From the NCBI GenBank assembly GCA_034933685.1, contig JAYFNB010000005.1:213350-277349 (forward strand): 64,000 nt of DNA, written 5' to 3'. This document shows positions 26,986-35,867 of the stretch, piece after piece (the first letter of the stretch is position 1; each line of letters opens with the position of its first letter). Source of the stretch: UBA8514 sp034933685. Its GTDB lineage: Bacteria; Bacillota; Clostridia; Lachnospirales; Anaerotignaceae. Both the position numbers and the translations under genes were made by a program. A model generated the notes under the pieces. The model saw nothing but the letters and a program-made list of their open reading frames with translations, did not search any database and was not told where the DNA came from.

Positions 26986-27522
26986 TTATTTACGTTTTTC
27001 TACTAGATATGTGTTGACCGCTTCCAAATAATTCAATAATCCGCTTCTTTTTGTAACAATTTCATACCTGTCCTCAAATGCATCAAATGGTATAGACTTC
27101 CTTCCGCCATTTTGTGCCTGTTGCCAGTATTGTTTAAGTATCTCCACAGGCAGAAAAAAGTATTTGCCCATTGAACTAAAATGTATCAGCAAAAATGCTA
27201 CTCCGCCCTGACTATTAAAGTCTTCCATAAACTGTAACTGATGGGCATGGATATTTTGCACTGGCAAGCTTTTAAGCCCTGTTTCCTTTGCATCAAAGCA
27301 TAAGCCAATCCCCTGTGCAATACCAATATAATCCACTGTGGACTGGGCATCAAAGTATGCAAGGGTAATTGTGTGCTTTTTGTTATCCACCTCAACAGGC
27401 GTTATTGGCGTTGGTATTTTTTGAATAACCGCAATTCCTTCTTGTCGGTAAAGGTCATTTGTAAAATTTATTAACTCCTCAAGGGTACTTCCTCTAAGGC
27501 CTCTTGTGTTCCAGTATCCCAT
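26986..27522 (-). CDS. recU: Holliday junction resolvase RecU
   Basis: Cuts Holliday junctions in Firmicutes recombination, partnering RuvAB (encoded at 45 kb). 178 aa. RGSTLEELINFTNDLY at the N terminus and IQKIPTPITPV match the family opening. The nuclease core is STVDYIGIAQG followed by CFDAKETGLKSLP with acidic and Lys residues in the expected places, then HAHQLQFM. RBS GGAGG before ATG 27522. It begins 4 bp after the queG stop. Confidence 0.92.
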   Translation of the reverse strand: MGYWNTRGLRGSTLEELINFTNDLYRQEGIAVIQKIPTPITPVEVDNKKHTITLAYFDAQSTVDYIGIAQGIGLCFDAKETGLKSLPVQNIHAHQLQFMEDFNSQGGVAFLLIHFSSMGKYFFLPVEILKQYWQQAQNGGRKSIPFDAFEDRYEIVTKRSGLLNYLEAVNTYLVEKRK

Positions 27523-27526
27523 TTTT

Positions 27527-28609
27527 TCACCTCCAAATATAAGTGAAAATTTCTTCTTTTATATCTTCATTTTCTTCATATTGGTAAATGCTTTTAAGCA
27601 TAGCTTGTCCGCTTTTTAATCCAGTATTTATTATAGAACGTACGGCGGTATGCCTAAGCATGGTATTCTCATTTTTCATATATTTCCAAAGTAAAACAAG
27701 GCTTTCTTCTGTGCCAATGTTGCCAAGTGCTGCAAGGGCATTTCTTTTAATTACAGTTGCTCCTCTCCACCCCATGGCAGTTGCTCCGAACCGCTTTTTA
27801 AAGGTAGTGTTGGTCATGTTCAAAATATCATCTAGTAATGGCATTATATCATCTAAACTTGTAATATTATCAAATGATTTTGGATTTTTTTTACACACCC
27901 GTTGGCATGCGTCACAGCCATATAGGTTCAAACCTATTAACTTCATTTCCACTCTTGTAAGCAGGCTTTTTTTCTGCGTAAGGTAGGAAATACACTTTTC
28001 AGTTCTAAAGCCTTCACCACCTATAGCTCCTGTTGGACAGACATTTATACATTTGTTACAATTTGAACAATAAAAAGTGGTTTTTTCATCATATTTTAGG
28101 GACAAGTTTGTTATAATATAGCCAAAAAACACTGCCGAGCCACCATTTTCTGTAATAACATTCCCGTTTTTTCCTTTGTAACCAATCCCACTTCTTATAG
28201 CAACTGCCCTGTCTACCAGCGGTCCTGTATCGGCAAAAGCCATACATTCTCCACTAAATTTGCTTTTCAAAAGCTGACACAACTCTCCAAGCTTTTTCTG
28301 CATAAATATATGATAATCTTCACCTACTGCACCAATAGAAATATACCCTCTAAGTTTTCCGTCACTTTTTACAAGAACATTTTTGTTATAGCTTTTTGCC
28401 AAAACAATTATGCTTTTTGCATCAGGCATGGTAAGGCGTGGAGAAATTCTTTTTTCAATATCTTTTTCTACAAAGCCCAAAAGGGTATCCCCAGTGTCTT
28501 CAAGACCTTGGCGTAAATCCTCAAAATCTTCTGCACTGCAAATACCCACATCAGAAAACCCGTTTTCAACGGCAAATTCATTAATAATGCTTTCAGCTGT
28601 TGTTCTCAT
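27527..28609 (-). CDS. queG: Epoxyqueuosine reductase QueG
   Basis: Cobalamin- and iron-sulfur-dependent last step of queuosine synthesis in tRNA. 360 aa. DTGPLVDRAVAIRSGIGYKG is the conserved substrate/cobalamin-site segment, followed by two 4Fe-4S clusters: CSNCNKCINVCPTGAIG, and CDACQRVCKKNP where the usual VCPxN reads VCKKN. A C-terminal HEAT-like domain spans about 290-355. Its start overlaps the deacetylase gene stop by 17 bp. No other que gene is in the window. Confidence 0.93.
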   Translation of the reverse strand: MRTTAESIINEFAVENGFSDVGICSAEDFEDLRQGLEDTGDTLLGFVEKDIEKRISPRLTMPDAKSIIVLAKSYNKNVLVKSDGKLRGYISIGAVGEDYHIFMQKKLGELCQLLKSKFSGECMAFADTGPLVDRAVAIRSGIGYKGKNGNVITENGGSAVFFGYIITNLSLKYDEKTTFYCSNCNKCINVCPTGAIGGEGFRTEKCISYLTQKKSLLTRVEMKLIGLNLYGCDACQRVCKKNPKSFDNITSLDDIMPLLDDILNMTNTTFKKRFGATAMGWRGATVIKRNALAALGNIGTEESLVLLWKYMKNENTMLRHTAVRSIINTGLKSGQAMLKSIYQYEENEDIKEEIFTYIWR

Positions 28610-29420
28610 CTGTAATTTCCTTCATTTGGGTAATGGTTACAAACTCCACGCCCATTTTTTCTATTTCTGGTGCTAAATCCTTTATAGCTTGTGCTGTAAT
28701 TTTTCCACCCTCTGGCCCAACATGACCAATGGCAATTGCAGTACCGTTTTTAACAGCAATTTCAGCAGCTTTCATCAGCTGTTTCTTAACGACGGCTATA
28801 TCATCAGTGCTGTCCAAAAATACATCTCGCCCCAAAAGACAGCAGTCCCTGCTTTCGCACAATTTTTTCGATACGGATTTAGCAGTGGTTCGGCTATCAA
28901 TAAAAATAAGTCCTCGGTCTGCAACATCATTAATTACAACATTTAATGCCCGCTCATCTTCCATGATAGCAGATCCCATGTGATTATTCAATCCCACAGC
29001 ACCATCTAAAACAGTAAATGTCTCATCAACAACAGCTTTAATCTCCTCGTCAGACATGTTAAGAAAAATACCCTTGTCGCCAACCCAAGATTTCTTGCCA
29101 ATAAGGCTTTCCATTGGCATATGTACTATCATTTCTTTGCCTGCGGCTTTCACTCTCTCCTTGTCCTCTAAAGTTCCTTCAGAAAACGGCATAATGGCGG
29201 CTGTAAAAGGAATATCCAATGCAAGCATTTCCTCTGTTCCTTCCCCATGATTACCGAAATCGTCTATAATTATTGCCAGATAGCCCTTGGGTGTATTAGC
29301 TGACGAGGCAAAAATTGCACGTCGGTTTATAAACCTAACACTGGCAGTAACTACGCAGGCAAAAAGGCATACCAGCAAAAAGCTGTTTTTTATGGCTTTT
29401 TTAGTTAAAACAAAAAACAT
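28593..29420 (-). CDS. Divergent polysaccharide deacetylase family protein (YibQ-like)
   Basis: 275 aa. An N-terminal membrane anchor or signal (about 10-30) is followed by a NodB-like barrel of the divergent polysaccharide deacetylase group: LAIIIDDFGNHGEG at the start, IVHMPMES in the middle, NNHMGS near residue 128 and AIAIGHVGPEGGKT-like text near the end (AIGHVGPEGG). Asp-Asp and the His residues fit metal binding. Extracytoplasmic, probably cell-envelope related. RBS GAGGAG before ATG 29420. Confidence 0.88.
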   Translation of the reverse strand: MFFVLTKKAIKNSFLLVCLFACVVTASVRFINRRAIFASSANTPKGYLAIIIDDFGNHGEGTEEMLALDIPFTAAIMPFSEGTLEDKERVKAAGKEMIVHMPMESLIGKKSWVGDKGIFLNMSDEEIKAVVDETFTVLDGAVGLNNHMGSAIMEDERALNVVINDVADRGLIFIDSRTTAKSVSKKLCESRDCCLLGRDVFLDSTDDIAVVKKQLMKAAEIAVKNGTAIAIGHVGPEGGKITAQAIKDLAPEIEKMGVEFVTITQMKEITDENNS

Positions 29421-29485
29421 ATACCATCACTCCTCTTAGAAGTCATTAATATATGTTTATTGCAATTTAAAAAATATATTCTTTT

Positions 29486-29701
29486 TTATTCACCAATGTA
29501 GGTAAAACGCTTAACATTTTTCCCTTCAAACTCAACTTCTTCATTCCACATATATAGCGGTCGAACCCAAACGCCGCCCTCTCCATACATTGCTTTGTAA
29601 ACAACCATTTCCTCAAGGGTTTCCGAGTGCTTTGCAACATAAAGCACGCAATACTCGTTACCCTTAAAATGTCGGTATCTTCCAATTTTAATTTCTTCCA
29701 T
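29486..29701 (-). CDS. DUF1653 domain protein
   Basis: 71 aa, a single DUF1653 domain: IGRYRHFKGNEYCVLYVAKHSE, followed by VVYKAMYGEGGVWVRPL. The ATG at 29701 overlaps the thiI stop as TGATG, so translation is probably coupled; a TTG one codon upstream is less likely. GGAGG is 13 nt ahead, inside thiI. A second reading frame over the same bases is a shadow. Function unknown, but the domain is widespread. Confidence 0.88.
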   Translation of the reverse strand: MEEIKIGRYRHFKGNEYCVLYVAKHSETLEEMVVYKAMYGEGGVWVRPLYMWNEEVEFEGKNVKRFTYIGE

Positions 29702-30876
29702 CAAAGTTCTATAACCTCCGTATTTTTCAGTGCTTTCTCAAGGAAAGAAGGCAGTTCATTAAGCTTATATTCCATTTTATCTATAACACTTGTTTTTGGT
29801 TTGGTTTCTGGGTGCTTTGCCACAAAAATGGTACAGCAGTCCTCGTACGGCTGTATAGATGTGTCAAATGTACCTATTCTCCTTGCAATATCCACAATTT
29901 CCTGCTTATCCATTCCCGCAAGTGGACGAAGTACAGGCATTTTACATGCCGCATTTATGGCATTTATGCCCTGCATGGTTTGGCTTGCCACCTGACCAAT
30001 GCTATCCCCTGTAATAAGAGCCATTGCGTTTTCACTTTCAGCAATTTTTTCTGCTCCACGCATCATACTTCGTTTAAGAAAAATGGTAAGCTTGTCTTCT
30101 GGAACATGTTCCAAAAGATATAACTGTAAATCCGTAAAAGGAACAACGTAAAGCTTGAAACCGCCTGTGTACTGGGATATGATTTTTCCAAGGTCAACCA
30201 CTTTTTGTTTTGCACGCTCACTGGTATATGGTGGCGAATGGAAATATACACCGCTTACCTCAACCCCTCGTTTTGCCATCATAAAAGTTGCAACAGGGCT
30301 GTCTATGCCACCAGATAAAAGGCTTACACCCTTGCCCGATGAACCATAAGGCAAGCCACCAAAGCCTTTAATAAATTTGGAATAAATATATACTTCATTC
30401 CTAATTTCCACAAATAAAGTTTCCTGCGGATTATGAATATCTACAGTAAGGTTTGGCATGTTGTCTAAAATGAATCCGCCAACCTCTGCGGAAAGCTCGT
30501 TGGATAACAATGGAAACTGCTTGTTGCTTCGCTTTGTTACCACCTTAAAGGTTGTTGGTTTGTCATCATAAAATTTTTGCATATGCCCTAAAGCACTGTT
30601 ACATATATTTTCAACGCTTTGGTCGGTAATCTTAATTCCTGGGCAAACACCAAGAATACCCAGCACGCAAATAACCTTAGGAATAATGCGGTCAAAATCC
30701 ATTTCACCGCCTCTATCCTCCACAATCAGCCTGCCTTGCTCTCGCACCACATAAAAATTGCCCTCGCTGTCTATGTTACGGCGTATGCTTTCCACCAATT
30801 TCGTAACAAATAAACGGCGGTTGTTGCCACGCATGGCTATCTCGCCATACTTAACTACCAAAACTTTTTCTACCAT
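29701..30876 (-). CDS. thiI: tRNA 4-thiouridine synthase ThiI, without rhodanese domain
   Basis: Activates U8 of tRNA by adenylation and inserts sulfur. 391 aa: NFLD-like N terminus, THUMP domain (about 60-165), PP-loop ATPase with LLSGGIDSPVATFMM near residue 180. The C-terminal rhodanese domain with the catalytic Cys of the enterobacterial enzyme is absent, as in Bacillus, where a dedicated NifS-like desulfurase (NifZ) supplies sulfur. Such a gene lies directly upstream. ATG 30876 with AGGAG upstream is the start; the longer open frame runs into repeat copy B. Confidence 0.94.
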   Translation of the reverse strand: MVEKVLVVKYGEIAMRGNNRRLFVTKLVESIRRNIDSEGNFYVVREQGRLIVEDRGGEMDFDRIIPKVICVLGILGVCPGIKITDQSVENICNSALGHMQKFYDDKPTTFKVVTKRSNKQFPLLSNELSAEVGGFILDNMPNLTVDIHNPQETLFVEIRNEVYIYSKFIKGFGGLPYGSSGKGVSLLSGGIDSPVATFMMAKRGVEVSGVYFHSPPYTSERAKQKVVDLGKIISQYTGGFKLYVVPFTDLQLYLLEHVPEDKLTIFLKRSMMRGAEKIAESENAMALITGDSIGQVASQTMQGINAINAACKMPVLRPLAGMDKQEIVDIARRIGTFDTSIQPYEDCCTIFVAKHPETKPKTSVIDKMEYKLNELPSFLEKALKNTEVIEL

Positions 30877-30949
30877 ACTTTTCTCCTTGAAAACAAAATT
30901 TACAATCAACTGAATTTCATAAACCGTCAAAAAATCAAACCAAAAGGTG

Positions 30950-31158
30950 AAAACCCTTGGGCGTTGCCCAAACCCACTTGCTTTTTGAAAAAAGCAAGAC
31001 CAAAAACTTTTATTAAAACCGCATAAATATGCGGTTTTAGATGGGTCAATGTGGCAATGGCAAAGAAGTGCCATCTGTCCGTAGGTCAGCTTTGCAAGGC
31101 AAAGTGCTGACAGGAAACCCTTGTGGGTGTTTGAGGGCAAAGCCCTCAAGGTTTTGAC
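30950..31158 (+). repeat. Modular hairpin repeat, copy B, with inserted module
   Basis: 209 bp between the cysteine desulfurase and thiI, splitting an expected operon. Ends are AAAACCCTTGGGC and GCCCTCAAGGTTTTGAC. Hairpins 1, 2, 3 and 5 are intact (TTGGGC/GCCCAA, CTTGCTTTTT/AAAAAGCAAG, AAAACCGCATA/TATGCGGTTTT, TTGAGGGC/GCCCTCAA). Between hairpins 3 and 5 about 65 bp (31050-31114) is added, with two hairpins of its own: TGGCA/TGCCA and GTCAGC-TTTGC/GCAAA-GCTGAC. Confidence 0.92.
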
Positions 31159-31189
31159 ATTGTTTACCTTATAATTACTTTTACCGTTC

Positions 31190-32350
31190 CTATCTTTTTC
31201 TGTTAAACCGCCTAAGCATTGGCACAAGCTCTTTCAACGCCTCAAGACAAATGTCCGCCTCTTCAATGGTGTTAAACCTTGTAAAGCTGAACCTAACAGA
31301 ACCAACAATATCATCTTCTGTCATTCCTAATGCCCCAAGAACACTGCTTTGCACCTTCTTTTTGCTGTTGCATGCACTGCCAGCCGATACAAAAATTTCT
31401 TTGTCCTCCAGTGCGTTTAAAAGAACAGGACTTCTTAAATTTTTAAACCCAATATTAAGCACGTATGGGCTTGCTTTGTCTATGTTCTCACCATTTATAA
31501 AGGTATCCTCAATGCCGTTAAGTATACCATCTGCAAGGTGTTTTTTAACTTCCATAACCTTTTTGGTACTCTCAGTTAAGCTTTTGTAGCTTTCCTCTGC
31601 CGCCAGTGCAATCGCTACCGCACCCGCCGCATTTTCCGTTCCTGCTCGCATTCCTTTTTGCTGTCCGCCGCCAAACATAATTGGTTTAACCTTTAAACCC
31701 GATTTTATATACAAAAATCCTAAACCCTTTGGGGCATTAAATTTGTGTCCGCTTGCGGAAAGCATATCTATATTGCATTTGCGTACATCAATTTTATATT
31801 TGCCAAAAGCCTGTACACCATCAACGTGGTAAAGTGTGTTTGGATTGGCATTTTTAATAGCCTTGCCAATGCTCTCCACATCTTGCACAGTTCCAATTTC
31901 GTTATTTATAAGTATTGTGCTTACTAAAATTGTATCACTTCTAACGGCATTTTTAAGTTCTTCAATATTTACATAGCCTTTTGCGTCCACAGGAAGAAAC
32001 TGAACTTCATAGCCTTCTTCCTCCAGTGCTTTAAAGGGAAGTGCAATGGCTGGGTGTTCAATTTGGGTGGTTATAATATGCTTTCCACTGCGGTGATATC
32101 CCTTTGCTGTGCCGAAAACTGCCATATTGTTGCTTTCCGTTCCACCACTTGTAAAAAATATTTCCTCATGGCTTTGGGCATTTATAATTCTTGCCAGAGT
32201 TTGTGCCGACTCCTTAATAACATGCTCTGCTTGCATACCCAACTTACTGCCACTGCTAGGGTTGGCATAGGCATTAAGCAATACTTCTGTGAATTTTTCC
32301 GCAACTTCAGGCAATGCCCTTGTGCTTGCCGCATTATCAAAATAAATCAT
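31190..32350 (-). CDS. Cysteine desulfurase (NifS/IscS family)
   Basis: PLP enzyme that takes sulfur from cysteine. 386 aa. The PLP lysine is in SGHKFNAPKG near residue 200, the active-site Cys in GSACNSKKK near residue 325, and the N terminus is YFDNAAST. The position before thiI suggests it is the ThiI partner (NifZ role) rather than a general Fe-S assembly enzyme; no iscU is nearby. A repeat element now separates it from thiI by about 310 bp. RBS AGGATG before ATG 32350. Confidence 0.93.
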   Translation of the reverse strand: MIYFDNAASTRALPEVAEKFTEVLLNAYANPSSGSKLGMQAEHVIKESAQTLARIINAQSHEEIFFTSGGTESNNMAVFGTAKGYHRSGKHIITTQIEHPAIALPFKALEEEGYEVQFLPVDAKGYVNIEELKNAVRSDTILVSTILINNEIGTVQDVESIGKAIKNANPNTLYHVDGVQAFGKYKIDVRKCNIDMLSASGHKFNAPKGLGFLYIKSGLKVKPIMFGGGQQKGMRAGTENAAGAVAIALAAEESYKSLTESTKKVMEVKKHLADGILNGIEDTFINGENIDKASPYVLNIGFKNLRSPVLLNALEDKEIFVSAGSACNSKKKVQSSVLGALGMTEDDIVGSVRFSFTRFNTIEEADICLEALKELVPMLRRFNRKR

Positions 32351-32357
32351 TTTCTTC

Positions 32358-33086
32358 TCATCCTAACTCGTAAAGCAGTATAGCAACCGTTGCCATGCCT
32401 GCTGTTTCTGTTCTTAAAATTCGTTTTCCTAGTGTTACAGACAAAATACCGTTTTCCATAGCTAGTGCTATTTCCTCATCTGCAAAACCGCCCTCAGGGC
32501 CTATAAAAATGGCAACTTCACTGCCCGAAAAGCCTTTTACAAACTCTCGTATTCCTCGTTTCTCCTCATGTTCATAGGGTATAATTGCTCCTTGTGCCAT
32601 TGCACCAAATTTAACCGCTTCTTTGAAGGTAACAACCTCACCAATTTGGGGTATTATACCTCTTCCGCTTTGCTTTGCGGCAGACTCTGCAATTTTTTGC
32701 CACCGTTCAATTTTCTTAAGGCTGTCTTTTTTGTCTAACTTAACAACTGCACGGTGTGTTGCCACCGGCACAATTTTTTCAACACCCAACTCAACACATT
32801 TTTGTATAATCAATTCCATTTTATCTGCCTTTGGCAAGCCTTGAAAAAGAGTTATTTTTGTTTTCGGCTCACTTTGGCATGGACTTTTTTCACTTATTTT
32901 TAGTGTTACTTCTTTTTTGTCCACAGCAGTAATTTCACAGCAATAATCTGTTCCACAGCCATCGCAAACCTCTACGCAATCGCCTTCTTCACTGCGTAAA
33001 ACCGTTGCAAGGTGCTTTGCGTCTTCGCCTGTTATAACAATGGTATCGCCTGTTATGTTTTCTGGCAAAACAAAATATTTTGGCAT
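32358..33086 (-). CDS. rsmE: 16S rRNA (uracil-1498-N3)-methyltransferase
   Basis: SAM-dependent SPOUT methyltransferase acting on the 30S subunit. 242 aa: an N-terminal PUA-like domain (about 1-70) and a knotted C-terminal domain with IGPEGGFADEEIALA and LGKRILRTETA. RBS AAAGGAG before ATG 33086. It lies 15 bp after the prmA stop and 7 bp before the desulfurase gene; prmA-rsmE is a common pair. Confidence 0.95.
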   Translation of the reverse strand: MPKYFVLPENITGDTIVITGEDAKHLATVLRSEEGDCVEVCDGCGTDYCCEITAVDKKEVTLKISEKSPCQSEPKTKITLFQGLPKADKMELIIQKCVELGVEKIVPVATHRAVVKLDKKDSLKKIERWQKIAESAAKQSGRGIIPQIGEVVTFKEAVKFGAMAQGAIIPYEHEEKRGIREFVKGFSGSEVAIFIGPEGGFADEEIALAMENGILSVTLGKRILRTETAGMATVAILLYELG

Positions 33087-33101
33087 ATATATCTCCTTTG
33101 C

Positions 33102-34082
33102 TTACCTTCCGACATACTGGCTTGCTATGGCAACCCAATCCTTTTTCCGCTTGGTTTCCAGTTCCTTAAAGCCGTTTGCCATAAGGGCAGAAATAACATC
33201 ATCGTATCTTTCGCTAATAATTCCCGAGCAAATAAAAATTCCGTTATCCTTAATAAAATCTTTAACCATTGGACTTAGGGCAATAATAATATCTGCAACA
33301 ATGTTTGCCTCAACCACGTCATAGGTTTTACCGCCAAACAGGCTTATAAACTTTTCGTCCTCTAAAATGTTTCCAGCATAAACATCATATCTGCTATCTG
33401 CAATATCATTCATTTTAGCATTTTCGGTAACAATTTCAATTGCATTAGGGTCAATGTCCACCGCCGCCCCATAGCTTGCCCCTAACAAAAGGCTTGCAAT
33501 AGAAAGTATTCCACTTCCACAGCCAATATCCAGTACCTTGTTGCCCTCTTTAACGTAGTTTTCTATTAATTCAATGCAACATTGAGTTGTTTCGTGAGTG
33601 CCTGTGCCAAAAATGTGCCCTGGGTCAATTTTTAAAATAGCCTTGTCCGTTTCTTCTGTAAGTTCTTCCCAACTTGGTTTAATCATAATTTTATTTCCAA
33701 TTGGAAAAGGCTTAAAATATTTTTTCCAGTTGTTTGCCCAGTCCTCTTCCTTTATGTTTTTCATTGTAACTTCAAGGCTTCCCAAATCAAATTCCTTTTC
33801 CGTTTCTTTAAGGCTTATAAGTCCGCTTTTAACTGCTGTAAGGGTTTCCATTCCGTTTAAGTTATCTATAACAAAAAAAGTTATTCCTGTTGGATGATTT
33901 GTTTTTTCTTTTACAAGGTCGTCTTCAATATAGTCCCAATCTCGGTTAGGGTTTTCAAGAAACTCCATAAATTCTCGTCCATCCTCAATCATAAGCCCCG
34001 TAAGACCACAACTGTAAAGCAATCCGCAAACAATTTCAAGTCCATCTTCCGATGTTTCCACAAATATTTCAAGCCAGTCCAT
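33102..34082 (-). CDS. prmA: Ribosomal protein L11 methyltransferase
   Basis: Trimethylates ribosomal protein L11 with SAM. 326 aa: an N-terminal L11-recognition domain, then a Rossmann methyltransferase with KVLDIGCGSGILSIAS, plus PGHIFGTGTHETTQ before it and the NIVADIII motif after it, all diagnostic of PrmA. The frame is open four codons further, but GGAGG lies 5 nt before ATG 34082. Co-transcribed with rsmE. Confidence 0.95.
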   Translation of the reverse strand: MDWLEIFVETSEDGLEIVCGLLYSCGLTGLMIEDGREFMEFLENPNRDWDYIEDDLVKEKTNHPTGITFFVIDNLNGMETLTAVKSGLISLKETEKEFDLGSLEVTMKNIKEEDWANNWKKYFKPFPIGNKIMIKPSWEELTEETDKAILKIDPGHIFGTGTHETTQCCIELIENYVKEGNKVLDIGCGSGILSIASLLLGASYGAAVDIDPNAIEIVTENAKMNDIADSRYDVYAGNILEDEKFISLFGGKTYDVVEANIVADIIIALSPMVKDFIKDNGIFICSGIISERYDDVISALMANGFKELETKRKKDWVAIASQYVGR

Positions 34083-34152
34083 AATGACCTCCATCTATTT
34101 TAATCCTTAGCATTAACCTTACTATTTTATTACAATACCAATCTATCCGCAA

Positions 34153-34860
34153 TTATTTTTTTCGTTTCATACTTCTAATTATATCCTTTGTTTCTTTATC
34201 CACCCTAAGGCTTTCAATAATTTTTTGCAGTGCCTTATTGTAGGTAAAATTATCAAGGCTGTTGTTTTTTAATAGTTCCATGGTTTTTTCAGGATACTTC
34301 ACAAAGCACACGCTTATTCCCCATGCAACACCCATTTGCACATAATATTTATCACTTTCAATACTTCCGTAAATTCTAAGAATATCTTCTATATAATCAT
34401 CGCTTATAAAGCTAGACATAAGCATTACCACGCAAAAACGAATATCATATTCCTTATCACTTTGCAAATATGGCTGTAAAAATTCATAAACTCTTCTTTC
34501 GTCCTGCTTTTTTATTTTGAATGCAGAAACTGTGGAATCACACACTGCCCAATTTGTTATATGAGGAATGAAATCCTTTAAATACTCAAGCTTTTTTTCT
34601 ATATCTGCCTTGCAATATCCAATCACCAAGCCACATGTAATAGTTTCTTCATAGCTATTGAATTTAACCATTTTTATAAACCCGTCATAGTCCTCTTTTG
34701 CAGTGCTTTTTGCCCAAGACTTAATTACAGGCGAACGTACACCTCTTACTTCTCCCACACCTGGTACAAGTTTTTTATGAAATTCCATATACCCTTTATC
34801 AGCATTTTCATCAAGCATTGCCAAAAACTCATCATAGTTTTCCTTTGTAAATTTTCCCAT
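34153..34860 (-). CDS. AlkD-like DNA alkylation repair protein
   Basis: HEAT-repeat DNA glycosylase family that removes alkylated bases. 235 aa, all-helical. Residues matching the AlkD active cleft are visible: Trp and Asp in NWAVCDST, Arg in DIRFCVVMLM, and Trp in GVAWGISVC. RBS AGAGGTGA before ATG 34860. It stands between prmA and ribU with its own gap; no known stress-regulator site was seen. Confidence 0.9.
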   Translation of the reverse strand: MGKFTKENYDEFLAMLDENADKGYMEFHKKLVPGVGEVRGVRSPVIKSWAKSTAKEDYDGFIKMVKFNSYEETITCGLVIGYCKADIEKKLEYLKDFIPHITNWAVCDSTVSAFKIKKQDERRVYEFLQPYLQSDKEYDIRFCVVMLMSSFISDDYIEDILRIYGSIESDKYYVQMGVAWGISVCFVKYPEKTMELLKNNSLDNFTYNKALQKIIESLRVDKETKDIIRSMKRKK

Positions 34861-34897
34861 GAAAAATCACCTCTTGCATTTATTGTAACAAAAAAAA

Positions 34898-34921
34898 GCG
34901 TATTCCGCTACTGGAATACGC
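34898..34921 (-). terminator. Terminator of ribU
   Basis: Perfect 9-bp stem GCGTATTCC / GGAATACGC with a 6-nt loop, followed on the minus strand by TTTTTTTTG. It lies 12 bp past the ribU stop. Confidence 0.9.
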
Positions 34922-34933
34922 CCAAATATTTTC

Positions 34934-35533
34934 TTACAATACTTTGCCTAAAAGCTTGCAAAGCGGGTAACCAATTACTGCCACTATAACTGCTTTAACT
35001 ACATTAAACGGTGCAATTGCAAATAAAACCAATGTTTTTAAATCTACAACTGAACCATTTACCTTATTTGCTATTTCCACAAAAGCTTCAATTGGTGCAC
35101 CAAATGCAGCCGCATAAGCAGGAATAAGTATGTAGTAGTTGAAAGCGCACGCTACCACCACCATTATTATACAGCCAACAACAGTTCCCTGAATAAAGCC
35201 TACAAGGTTTTTGTTTCTTTTGTAGAATAAACCTATTGGTAATACGAGTGCAATACCTACAAGGAAGTTTGCAAGTTCCCCAACACCAGCAGTGCTAGTT
35301 TTAAAAAGGTGCAACACATTTTTAATAAGCTCAATCATTACACCCGCCAATGGTCCCATGGTAATTGCACCAATAAGTGCAGGTAGGTCGCTTATATCAA
35401 TTTTTAAAAAGCTTGGGAAAATAGGCAATGCCAGTTCAAACATCATAAGTACAATTGAAACTGCACTAAGCATACCAACCTTAACCATTGTTGATGTATC
35501 CATCGTTTTTCTTCTTGAAACTACATTTTCCAT
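34934..35533 (-). CDS. ribU: ECF transporter S component for riboflavin (RibU-like)
   Basis: Substrate-binding membrane subunit for riboflavin uptake, working with a shared energising module (EcfA/EcfT) encoded elsewhere. 199 aa with six helices; the helix 1 region has KVGMLSAVSIVLMMFELALP and the loop KIDISDLPALIGAI typical of RibU. The FMN riboswitch directly upstream fixes the substrate assignment. RBS GGAGG 8 nt before ATG 35533. Confidence 0.93.
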   Translation of the reverse strand: MENVVSRRKTMDTSTMVKVGMLSAVSIVLMMFELALPIFPSFLKIDISDLPALIGAITMGPLAGVMIELIKNVLHLFKTSTAGVGELANFLVGIALVLPIGLFYKRNKNLVGFIQGTVVGCIIMVVVACAFNYYILIPAYAAAFGAPIEAFVEIANKVNGSVVDLKTLVLFAIAPFNVVKAVIVAVIGYPLCKLLGKVL

Positions 35534-35607
35534 AAAATCGTCCTCCTAAGAATAAAATTAAATTTTTATTTTATTATTAGAATATACAAGGTTCTTTTGA
35601 TAAAAAA

Positions 35608-35637
35608 AGCGTCCCGAAAAATTAATTTCAGGACGCT
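35608..35637 (-). terminator. Riboswitch expression-platform terminator
   Basis: Stem AGCGTCC / GGACGCT, extended by GAAA/TTTT pairs, followed by seven T residues on the minus strand. It sits between the FMN aptamer and ribU, so FMN binding would cause premature termination. Confidence 0.85.
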
Positions 35638-35680
35638 AAAAAGCAAAATGATTGCACGCAAGAAAGTACTCGCGCCTTGT

Positions 35681-35808
35681 CATTCTTCTCTCATCCAGAC
35701 TTTACTGTCGGTTTTGGATTTTCACCAAATCAGCAGAAAATTTATTTCTAAACCTCCGCTCGTGGACTTTAACCACCGGTCGGGAATTACACCCTGCCCT
35801 GAAGAACT
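35681..35808 (-). promoter_or_regulatory. FMN riboswitch (RFN element)
   Basis: On the minus strand the conserved blocks follow in order: TTCAGGGCAGGGTG, ATTCCCGACCGG, AGTCCACGAGC, ATTTGGTGAAAATCC, AAACCGACAGT, AGTCTGGATGAGAGAAGA. They are closed by P1 TTCTTC/GAAGAA. This is the full RFN consensus. A terminator lies 44 bp downstream, ahead of ribU. Confidence 0.97.
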
Positions 35809-35867
35809 TTGTTATTCTGTTTACACTAACATTATACCTACATATCATTTTTATGTCAATAGATAAA

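Noticed and set aside
30877..31227. Upstream extension of thiI through repeat copy B
   Set aside because: The reading frame is open by chance through the repeat; AGGAG precedes ATG 30876, where homology begins.
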